64,000 bases of DNA. Origin: Acanthacorydalis orientalis (Eukaryota > Arthropoda > Insecta > Megaloptera > Corydalidae). This document shows, piece by piece, positions 33,640 through 43,086 of the stretch; the first letter of the stretch is position 1; every line of letters begins with the position of its first letter. The notes under the pieces were generated by a model. It was given only the letters and a program-made list of their open reading frames with translations, was not told the origin of the DNA and did not search any database. The stretch spans positions 1,113,542-1,177,541 of the forward strand of contig CM068325.1 in assembly GCA_034766995.1 (NCBI GenBank). The letters are read 5' to 3'. A program made the translations under genes and the position numbers.

Positions 33640-33997
33640 GCGTCGACAGCTTCGCGTTGCATCGGCCCGATCGGGTATATAACGAGCGCGTCGACCACCG
33701 TCTGATTCTCAAGCGATTACCGTTCATCGGTGCGGGAACGTCGTCCGCGTCCCGCGACCTGTGTCCGTGAAGTGAGTGCCGCGCAACGAGGGGCGTCCGC
33801 GCGCGTCGAGGCCGCCAGTCCGGCGCGTCGCAACCGGACCGTCCGATCGCTCTGTCCGTCGTTCGAGCCGATCCGTGCACGTCGGCGCGTCCAGTTGGGA
33901 ATAGAAGCCGGCCACGCTCACGTCGTCCGAGCACCCAACCGCACGAGTTGAGATCGTTACGGAGGACGCACCTCTTCGGACACGGGATGTCGTACAG
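33640..33997 (+). promoter_or_regulatory. TATA-containing promoter-like region with 5' exon (unit B)
   Basis: TATATAA at 33,676-33,682; ATG at 33,987 and donor TACAG|GTGAGC at 33,997/33,998. Almost identical to 16,980-17,350. Confidence 0.45.
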
Positions 33998-36538
33998 GTG
34001 AGCGCACGGACACCGTGGCGTGCGACGCGACCTCAGATCGCTCGTGTTAATTTAGTTTAGGTAGCATATTTATTTCATAGATTTATTTCACAATTTATTT
34101 CATAGCTAAATTATTTTAAAGCTTAATTATTTCATGATTATTTATTTGTTTATTTATCTCGTAGCTTAATTCATTCCTAGTCCATTTAATACATAGCAAA
34201 TAATTTAATAGTTTATTTATTTCGCAGTTTATTTATTTCGTAGCTTATTTTCTCCCTTAATTATTCATTACCTTGATTATTTCCTTATTTATTATATAAC
34301 TTCAATTTTTCGCAGTTTATTTATTACATAGCAAATTATTTCATAGATTATTTATTTCATAGTTTATTACATTGCTTATTTATTTCGCAGTTTATTTATT
34401 TCAAAGCTCATTTTTTCCCTAATTTATTTATTACATTGATTAATTATTTCATAGCTTAATTATTTCCTAGTTTATTTCATAGTTTATTACATTATTTTCT
34501 TATTTATTTTTTTCATAGTTTCATTACTTCTTAGCTAATTATTTTTTAGCATACTTATTTCCTAGTTTATTTATTACATCTTTTCATTATTTCATAGCTT
34601 GTTTAGTACATCGTTTATTTCGCAGTTTATTTCATAGCTTATTTTTTCCCTAATTTATTTATTACATTGATTATTTCCTTATTTATTACATAACTTCAAT
34701 ATTTCATAGCTTATTTATTTCATAGCTTATTTCCTAGTTTATTTATTACATTATTTCCTTATTTATTTATTACATAACTTCAATATTTCACAGTTTATAT
34801 ATTTCATAGCTTAATTATTTCCTAGTTTATTTATTACATAGCTTCATTATTTCCCAGCTTGTTCATTGCCTAGTTTATTTATTTCGCAGTTTATTTATTT
34901 CATACCTAATTTTTTCCCTAATTTATTTATTACATATTTAGCTTCATTATTTCATAGCTTAACTATTTCCCAGTTTATTTTATAGATTATTTATTTCGTG
35001 GTTTGTTTATTACCTAGTTTATTTATTTCGAAGCTTATTTATTTCATAGCTTATTTTTTCCCTAATTTATTTATTACATTGATTAATTACTTCCTTATTT
35101 ATTTATTTATTACATAACTTGATTATTTCTTAGTTTATTTATTACATAACTTCAATACTTCAGTTTATTTATTACATAGCCTAATTATTTCATAGATTAT
35201 TTATTTCATAGCTTTTTTCCCTAATTTATTTATTACATTGATTAATTACTTCCTTATTTATTTATTTATTACATAACTTGATTATTTCCTAGTTTATTTA
35301 TTACATAACTTCAATACTTCAGTTTATTTATTTCATAGCCTAATTATTTCATAGATTATCTATTTCACAGCTTGTTTATTACACAGTTTATTTCGCAGTT
35401 TATTTATTTCATGTCTTATTTTTTCCCTAATTCATTTATTACATTGATGAATTATTTCCTAGTTTATTTATTTCATAGCCTAATTATTTCATAGATTATT
35501 TATTTCATAGCTTTTTTCCCTAATTTATTTATTACATAGATTAATTACTTCCTTATTTATTTATTACATAAATTCAATATTTCATAGTTTGTTTATTACC
35601 TAGTTTATTTATTTCGCAGTTTATTTCATGTTTTATTTTTCCCTAAATTATTTATGACATTGATTGATTATTTCCTAGTTTATTTATTATATAGCTTATT
35701 TTTTTCCTAATTTATTTATTACATTGATTAATTACTTCCTTATTTATTTATTTATTACATAAATTCAATATTTCCTAGTTTATTTAATTCATAGTTTATT
35801 ACCTAGTTTATTTCGAAGCTTATTTATTTCAAGTCTTATTTTTTCCCTAATTCATTTTACATTGATTAATTATTTCCTAGTTTATTTATTACATAGCCTA
35901 ATTATTTCATAGATTATTTATTTCATAGCTTTTTTCCCTAATTTATTTATTACATTGATTAATTACTTCCTTATTTATTTATTACATAAATTCAATATTT
36001 CGCAGTTTGTTTATTTCATGTTTTATTTTCCCTAAATTATTTATGACATTGATTAATTATTTCCTAGTTTATTTATTACATAGCTCATTTTTTTCCTAAT
36101 TTATTTATTACATTGATTAATTACTTCCTTATTTATTTATTTATTACATAAATTCAATATTTCGTAGTTTATTTAATTCATAGTTTGTTTATTACCTAGT
36201 TTATTTATTTCTCAGTTTATTTATTTCATGTATTAATTTTTCCCTAAATTATCTATGACATTGATGAATTATTTCCTAGTTTATTTATTACGTAGCCTAA
36301 TTATTTCATAGATTATTTATTTCAAAGCTTGTTTATTGCACAGTTTATTTATTTCATGTCTTATTTTTTCCCTAATTCATTTATTACATTGATTATTTCC
36401 TAGTTTACTTATTTCATAGATTATTTATTACATAGTTTGTTTATTTCATAGATTATTTCCTAGTTTATTTATTACATATCTTCATTATTTCTTAGCTAAT
36501 TATTTCTCAGCTTCATTAATTCCTATTTTAATTCGCAG
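33998..36538 (+). repeat. TTTATT-rich array in putative intron (unit B, 2.54 kb)
   Basis: Same repeats and the same splice sites as unit A (acceptor ATTCGCAG ends 36,538) but 993 bp longer. A ~150-bp block (CTAATTTATTTATTACATTG...CTTCCTTATTTATTTATTAC) is seen several times between 35,060 and 36,130, pointing to expansion of that block. Confidence 0.75.
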
Positions 36539-36840
36539 ATGTCGAGTGTCGCGTCTGAACCGTGAAAAAGGCGGAATTTTCGTTCGCCTACACGAACGCT
36601 AGCGACGTCGAAGGACGGAGCGTCCTCTGTCCGGTAGATGCGCCAAGAGGTGCGTGTTTCAGAGTCGTTCGAAACGACGCACGACGCCCGAACGATTCTC
36701 TCGCCATCCGACGCGCTCCCACTCAGCTCGATTCCGGGGCCGTATAGCGCGGTCGTACTGTACCGGTTGGACAGTACGATCTCCGCATCTAGGATTTCTG
36801 TTCCGTCCGAGCTCGTGTATCTCAATCCGCGTCGATCCAT
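36523..36840 (-). pseudogene. Decayed copy of linker exon (unit B)
   Basis: Counterpart of 18,948-19,202, with SSDGTEILDAEIVLSNRY and LSGSASDGERIVRASC. The splice donor within the motif is again GACGGCGAGA (GT lost). A half MITE follows at 36,835-36,905. Confidence 0.5.
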
Positions 36841-36914
36841 TTTATAATTTCAAACCATGGACAAAATGAAATTATAAAAGAAGAATTCAAAAAGAAATTA
36901 TTATTCGCCGTCAC

Positions 36915-37600
36915 GACCTGGTCGTCCGAATTCTCCGCCTCTAGGATTTCTGTTCCGTCCGTGCTCGTTCCCGGCACGGCTTCCCGGAGGAGGCGTCCGG
37001 TCGCGTCTGTGCAGAAGATTTCTCACAGACACCTTGGATCCCGTCGTCCGAATTTTTCGCATCTATGATTTCTGTTTCGTCCGTGCTCGTCTCCGGCACG
37101 GCTTCCCGGAGGAGGCTTATGGTCGCGTCTGTGCAGAAGATTTCTCACAGACACCTTGGATTCCGTCGTCTGAATTTTCCGCATCTAGGATTTCTGTTCC
37201 GTCCGTTCTCTTGTCCGGCACGCTCTCCCGGAGGAGGCGTCCGGTCGCGTCTGTGCAGAAGATTTCTCACAGACACCTCGGATCCCGTCGTCCGAATTTT
37301 CCGCATCTAGGCTTTCTGTTACGTCCGTGCTCGTGTCCGGCACGGCGTTCCGAAGGAGGCTTATGGTCGCGTCTGTGCAGAAGATTTCCCACAGACACCT
37401 GGATTCCGTCGTCCGAATTCTCCGCATCGCCTTCACTTTCTGCCGGAACGTCCCGGTTATCAACCGAGGCACGACATCTTCCGGTAACCGGGCCTTGACG
37501 TTGATCCAGGTGCGCTGCATCTAGGATTTCTGTTCCGTCCGTGCTCGTCTCCGGCACGTCCTCCAGGAGGAGGCGTCCGGTCGCGTCTGTGCAGAAAATT
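36915..37600 (+). repeat. 122-bp minisatellite (unit B, ~5 units)
   Basis: Same unit as in A, interrupted near 37,420-37,520 by ~100 bp (TTTCTGCCGGAACGTCCCGG onward). One further copy is at 39,570-39,720. Confidence 0.88.
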
Positions 37601-37799
37601 TCGGCAAAATGCGAAATGCGTTGGCTCCTGCGACTCGTGTCGCCGCTCGTGCTCTACAAGCCATACATTTTTACATATTAAAAAGAAGAAAGAAGGAAAG
37701 AAACGGAGAAACGTACGTTCACGAAACGGCAAAACGGCTTTGTCCTTCGAAGTGCTTCCCGCACGCTTTAGCGTGCGACGTCGGCCGGAGCGCTGCGGC

Positions 37800-39282
37800 C
37801 TAACGATGGTATGTAGGGAATCTCCTGCACAGACAGAGACGGGCGTCAACGTCGGTTCGCTCCCGCGGACGGACTTCCATTCTCGACGCGGCGACGACGA
37901 CCGCCTCCGCCGGACGGGCCGTTCGTCGCGCGCGTAGAACGGAGATTCGTCCGCCGAAACTTGCTCGGCCTATACGATACCTCCGCAGCATACGTCTGCT
38001 GGCCGCCGGGATGTCGTACTTGTCGAGGTCCCGCAGGATGTAGTTCTTGAACCTCGACCTCATACTCCCGGCGGTGCGACCTGAAACGAATCGAAACTTT
38101 GGTTTTAAACTCGGCCCGCCAGCCGTCCGAACGCGGATCGGACGACGCGCACGAACAATACGTACCGATCCGGCCATCAGTCACCAGCTCCATCCAAAAC
38201 GTGTTGGTTTGGATGGCCGGATCGCCGGAGGAGATCCGCCGCAGCGCATGGTCGAGGAGGAGGCGGTCCTCGGTCTCCGTGTACCTTCACGACGAAAACA
38301 AAAACAAAACAGGTCCGCGTTAATCGCGACCGAACGTTCGGATCGAACGAGTCTGAAACACGCACCTGGTGCCTTGCTTCCGCAATTTCTTCGACCTGTG
38401 GACGACGGGTGGTTCTGGAAACGAGGAAAGCGCACACGTTTAGTGACCGAGACGATCGGAGTTTCGAATAGATATGAGAGCGAAAGCCGACGGCGTTTCG
38501 CGCCCACGTACCTCTTGGGAGCGCAGGGACGGGCTCTGCGACGGGCTCGTCCGTCGAGCTGTCGTTCGAGGGGCCGCGCCACGGGGGGCCAGTCTCTCGA
38601 CGTGCCGGGTTGGGGCTCATCCGTCCTCTTATCTGAAACAGTAGGATTCGATCGATCTCGTCCGGCATGTTCGTCTCGTACCTTCGCATTACCGTATCTC
38701 GGGCGATACTGAGGGGCGGTGCTCCTGATGAACCCCGCTCCGGCCACGTCGCCGTCGCTGCTACCTGAAACGAAATCGTACAGTTCACGCGAGTGTCGTT
38801 AAGGCACGACGCTCGAGCGATCCTCTCACCGTCCGACGCGCTCCCGATCGGCTCGCTGTCGGAACCACGGAACGCTACGTCGTGCGGACCATAGCTCACG
38901 ACGCTCTCGTCGTCCCCGGTAGCGGCCACCAGGACATCACGGCTCGATGGCACCGCCATCCCCTCGCGGGCCGACGTCGGAATCTCTCCGGGATCTCCGG
39001 TCCTGTCGTCGGCGGGGCTCTCCGGCACGAGGATCTCGACGGGATCCACGGTCTCCTCTGGCACGACGTCCGGGAAGAGGCCTCTGAACACCTCTCTCCC
39101 GGGCGCCGCACCGGTGCTGGTGGTGGTGCTGCTGCCGACGTCGCCGCCTGCCGGCTGCTGCTCTGCGCCTGCCGGCTGCTGCGGGATGAGCCCATGTAAC
39201 TGCAAAAACGGCACTTCTATAAATCTTCCTCGTCGGCATTGCAAACACCGTATCTCCGGTCGACAACCGCACGACACGTACC
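37800..39282 (-). CDS. Rap1/TERF2IP-like Myb-domain protein, 5'-truncated
   Basis: Minus strand. Exons: upstream part ending 39,282 (donor GAGGAG|GTACGT); 39,199-38,830; 38,764-38,682; 38,632-38,512; 38,414-38,366; 38,284-38,166; 38,080-37,800 (TAG). All donors are GT and acceptors AG, and the phases (0,1,0,1,2,1) chain into one frame of 340 residues from 39,199. Order: Gln/Ala-rich start; acidic linker (VVPEETVDPVEILVPESPAD); Ser/Pro-rich exons; a basic stretch VVHRSKKLRKQGTR; then a Myb/SANT-type domain (RYTETEDRLLLDHALRR, FWMELVTDGRI, RTAGSMRSRFKNYIL) and an Arg-rich tail. Spacing matches the Rap1 Myb domain ([FY]T-x2-[DE]D...W...RYxKHL-like). Rap1 binds telomeric shelterin and regulates chromatin; that role here is inference. 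The 5' end runs into a MITE at ~39,400 with no acceptor, so the BRCT-encoding start is missing. Confidence 0.5.
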
Positions 39283-39394
39283 TCCTCAGAATCACACGCG
39301 CCCCCGCGTCCGACAAGTTGCGGAATCGTCGTCCGCTCGCCAGTCGCGGAAGGATTCCTGAATCGTGACATTGCGTCCTTCCACGTTCGCCAAA

Positions 39395-39535
39395 AATAAT
39401 AAAAAAACTTTGAAAGCATTGATGGTCGGTATCGTTTGTATTTGTTAAATAATTTCAATGTTTTTTTGTTATTTTTATAATTTCATTTTGTATAGGTTAA
39501 AATTGTAAAATGAGTCGACGCGGGTAAGTGTTAAC
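39395..39535. mobile_element. Foldback MITE, truncated copy
   Basis: Matches the loop and one arm of the element at 21,154 (GATGGTCGGTATCGTTTG; right end GGTAAGTGTTAA at ~39,533). The other outer end is missing: it joins directly to exon-like sequence at ~39,395. Confidence 0.75.
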
Positions 39536-39569
39536 GCTCGACGCTCACGGCCGCGGATCGTCGTCCGCG

Positions 39570-39870
39570 AGACACCTGGATTCCGTCGTCCGAATTCTCC
39601 GCGTCTAGGATTTCTGTTCCGACCGTGCTCGTGTCCGGCACGTCCTCTCGGAGAAGGAGTATGGTCGCGTCTGTGCAGAAGATTTCTCACAGACACCTGG
39701 ATTCCGTCATCCGAATTCTACGGTCTCCTTGCGGAATCGCCTCCTATTCTTCAGACGCGCCACAATGTGCTTCTGGAAACGCGCCGTCGCGCTCGTCCAC
39801 GTGCGTTGGAGACCGTAAACAGTTACGTACGTCACGTGCCCGTCTGTGCAGGATATTCCCCAAGTACGTC
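39570..39870 (+). repeat. Single 122-bp unit and flank
   Basis: One diverged minisatellite unit to ~39,720, then ~150 bp of unclassified sequence before homology to unit A resumes at ~39,878. Confidence 0.6.
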
Positions 39871-39954
39871 CCTCTAACGCTCCGGCCGGCGTTGGACTTC
39901 TAATGGACTTCTAATGGACTTCTAATTATCAAGATGATTTATTAGAAGATTTGT

Positions 39955-40310
39955 TGTAAGATCTGAACACTGAGATACACACTGATTATATCAGAGTATG
40001 TTGTGGCAAAATGCCATTCTCACAATACTTTTGATTCAGACGGTATCTCATGTGTTGTGATCTCAGTGTTCAGTAATATATTTTTTTACTAATTATTGTC
40101 GATTATGTTAGTCGATCTGTGTACTGGGTTCTGCACCAAATATATCTGAGCATGTTGTGTCAATATTTCATAGTTTTACTGCCATTAGTTTGGTCAAATT
40201 GCACTTTGAAAGCCTCACAGCTAGGCAGTGCCACTCACTGCACTATTCCCCTTGCAATCCGTTTGAATTTGTGCAGATTATGTGTACTTAATGATTATTA
40301 ATGAACTTTA
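39955..40310 (+). repeat. ~200-bp AT-rich monomers (unit B distal)
   Basis: Close copy of 22,955-23,310. Confidence 0.75.
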
Positions 40311-40314
40311 TTTT

Positions 40315-40333
40315 ATTTATATATATATATTTA

Positions 40334-40392
<59 letters not shown>
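40315..40392. repeat. (TA)n microsatellite
   Basis: About 75 bp of TA repeats, longer than the unit A equivalent at 23,318. Confidence 0.95.
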
Positions 40393-40396
<4 letters not shown>

Positions 40397-40434
40397 TATA
40401 ATTTACATACATACATGCATATTTATATACAACA

Positions 40435-40466
40435 GCCGTTTTCGAAGAAGGCTGTCAAAAAACGAC
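40435..40466. other. 32-bp micro-inversion (unit B orientation)
   Basis: Reverse complement of 23,408-23,439 with collinear flanks. The segment begins GCCGTT and ends AACGAC. Confidence 0.85.
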
Positions 40467-40489
40467 TGAGTGTTAAAACCTTATTCGAT

Positions 40490-41150
40490 ATTCGAACGCG
40501 CTCAGCTCTTAGATTCGTTTAAGAATGTGAGTTTTTTCAGACGCCGAAACCGTACCATACAAATATCACACGAAACGTACATCTGATTGTATATATATAT
40601 ATATATTCGCGTTTCTATCTGTGGCCGGTCTCTAGATATTCGCGTTTCTTTGGGTTCCGTTTTCATGGTTCTGTCAAATCGACATTTTTTTAATTATCGC
40701 CAATTGCGGCCTTAATCACCGGTCGAAAATTACGAAAAAAGTATATATTGTGGAGAATTTCACGCCCTCTCGAATGGTGCAACGTGCAGTCTTCTATCTG
40801 TGACCACTGGACAAGATTTGAGCATGTGGTTTCATAGAGCTTGTATCCTAGTATCACGTGTCGAGATTTGATTCGAATCGAACAAGGAACACGCCCTGTG
40901 AATCGATCAAATTGAGAGATGACGACTGATCGATTGCAAGCATGGTACGTTGTAATCGCAGCGTTCACGAGTCTGTTAATCACTAATTACTATCGATTGT
41001 TCGAGCTGGTCCGTGTGAGTGAACTCAAACAGTATATATTTCGGTTTAATGTGTCAGATGTTTAGTCGAAACAGGACTAGAAACACTCCTCGAGTTTCAG
41101 TTAAAATTAAAATCAGCTAAAGTCACGATATTAATTCAGTGAAGCCCAAA
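40490..41150. other. Unclassified sequence at the end of unit B
   Basis: About 660 bp with no counterpart in A (where the TTTATT array stands). A short (TA)n lies at ~40,590. No gene seen. Confidence 0.4.
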
Positions 41151-41154
41151 CACT

Positions 41155-41273
41155 ATCATGAGGATCAAGATCATATCTCTGTGCAGAGACATCTATTTAG
41201 AGTCGAGAATTTTTACAGCAAGGTACAAACACTTTATCTTAAGACACAGGTTCATATCTCGACACTGGGACCG
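41155..41273 (+). repeat. 81-bp-repeat monomers, interrupted by the LINE
   Basis: AACACTTTATCTTAAGACAC and ATCTCGACACTGGGAC match 24,363-24,410. The match ends at 41,272, where LINE sequence begins. Confidence 0.8.
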
Positions 41274-41838
41274 GTCGAAGTGGGTTCCTCCTCGTGGTGA
41301 CCGGGGGATCCAGTGTTTGTCGTGTAGTATGTTATTTTGAGCCTTTTCTTTTCTGTTTACCTTTTCTTTTTTTTTCTTCTTTTTTCTGGGTTGTGTATAG
41401 GTGGCCTGTGTCCTCCACTAAGTGGGCACTTTTGCTCTTTATAACATGCTGACTCTCACTGGATGCGGAACGCCCACCCATGTGTTTGCCGTGCATGGAG
41501 ACCTGTGTCGTTGGAAACGGGGATCCTGAAAGTTGAGGGAGCTCGTCTTTTTCGGATACTTATATTCGTGCCCCAATACACTTTTTTGGCCCTTGCTTCA
41601 GCTAAACAGGCGGCCCGGGGCTAACCCACCCCGGGTCAATCGGCTTCCGGTGCTCCTTATGAGACGGATTGGGTGACGGACCCGGACTGCAGGGACGCGT
41701 TTGGCTCGTTTTCCTTGTTTTTTGGGTCCTATATCATCTGGACAACCCTGGCGTCCGTACCGGTTTGCGGATACGGCGTCCCCTTGTTGGGCTCCGTGGT
41801 GGGTGGGGACCCAGGTGACGAAATTTTAAATTTTTCCC

Positions 41839-43086
41839 ATGGAAAAACAAACAACCACACCCCCTCCCTCTGGGGTAAAGAGGAGACGACCCGTTTATAA
41901 GGGTCGTTTGAGCTTGACCAAGGAGAAGGAGGAGCTTGCTCCCCGGTTTCTGGTCATCTCTAGAAAGGAGGGAGACTTTTCGAAAGTTTCTCCCTTCCTA
42001 ATACAAAAAGTTATCTATGGACAAATAGGCACGGTTAAATCAACCAAAAAACTAAGAGATGGGACATTACTAGTTGAATCTGTCAGCAATTCACAATCCA
42101 ACAAACTGCTACAGATGACTAAGTTCTTTGAATACGAGATAAGTGTAACTCCGCACAAGATCCTTAATTCGAGCAAAGGGGTTATCTCGTGCTTCGATCT
42201 TCTCAACTGTACCATCGAAGAGATCAAAGAGAATTTGGCAAGTCAAGGTGTGGAGGACGTATCCCGCATCTTGACACGAAGAGATGGCGAACTAAAACCA
42301 ACATCGTCCATCATATTAACGTTCAACACGCCATTTCTCCCTCCGAGCATCGACGCAGGAATTCATCCATTGAGAGTTCGGCCTTACATCCCGAACCCGA
42401 TGAGATGTTTCCATTGTCAGAAATTCGGTCATATTTCTGACCGATGCACTGCAAAGACATCTATTTGCGCTTGTGGCAAACCAGTTCACTTGGGTTCCAT
42501 CTGCAAGGAACCCATGTCCTGTGTGAACTGCGACGGGAGCCTTTCAGCTCGCTCCCGCGACTGCCCTAAATATAAGGAGGAACGTGCGATTCAAGAGATA
42601 AAAACCATTCAAAGGATCTCGATCGCTGAAGCTAGGAAAATCTACATTCAAAGAACTCCAGTCGCGCTTCAGACATCTTTTGCTCGCGTTGTATCGAAAC
42701 AACGCCAAACAACGAGCACCTCAACGCAGACATCGGACATGAGTACGCAGACTGCCGCGACTCCAGCGCCCGCTGAAGCACCACCGGCAGTGCCCATTAC
42801 CGTGTCTGTCGTGAAGAAACCGTCCGTCGTCAAAGAATCAACAATAAAAAGTTCAGAAGAAAAAATTGAAAAACCGAGGGAGTCAGTCCTAAAGACTCCC
42901 AAAACTCTCCATCCTACCCCCAATCTGGCTGCAAGTGATCCAGATAAAAAAAGAGAAGGCTCCTCTGAGAGCCGCAAATCTGGTCTATCGCTTTCCGCAT
43001 CCACGATGGAAACATCTGGATCCGAAAGCGATAAAAAGAATACTCAGACCAAAAGACGACGAGATAAGGTTCGTTTGAAGCGATGA
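41839..43086 (+). CDS. LINE ORF1, gag-like nucleic-acid-binding protein
   Basis: 415 residues, intact. A basic, Pro-rich start is followed by an RRM-like region without a clear motif, then three zinc-knuckle positions at residues ~190-235: CFHCQKFGHISDRC (CX2CX4HX4C, complete), CACGKPVHLGSIC (first spacing shortened) and CVNCDGSLSARSRDC, in which the histidine position is occupied by Leu. The C-terminal third is Ser/Thr/Lys-rich with STQTSDMSTQTAATPAPAE. Such proteins coat the element RNA and act as nucleic-acid chaperones. The stop overlaps the ORF2 start (ATGA at 43,083), a usual arrangement for coupled translation. The 5' part of a related ORF1 lies inverted at 52.6-53.2 kb. Confidence 0.88.
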   Translation: MEKQTTTPPPSGVKRRRPVYKGRLSLTKEKEELAPRFLVISRKEGDFSKVSPFLIQKVIYGQIGTVKSTKKLRDGTLLVESVSNSQSNKLLQMTKFFEYEISVTPHKILNSSKGVISCFDLLNCTIEEIKENLASQGVEDVSRILTRRDGELKPTSSIILTFNTPFLPPSIDAGIHPLRVRPYIPNPMRCFHCQKFGHISDRCTAKTSICACGKPVHLGSICKEPMSCVNCDGSLSARSRDCPKYKEERAIQEIKTIQRISIAEARKIYIQRTPVALQTSFARVVSKQRQTTSTSTQTSDMSTQTAATPAPAEAPPAVPITVSVVKKPSVVKESTIKSSEEKIEKPRESVLKTPKTLHPTPNLAASDPDKKREGSSESRKSGLSLSASTMETSGSESDKKNTQTKRRRDKVRLKR

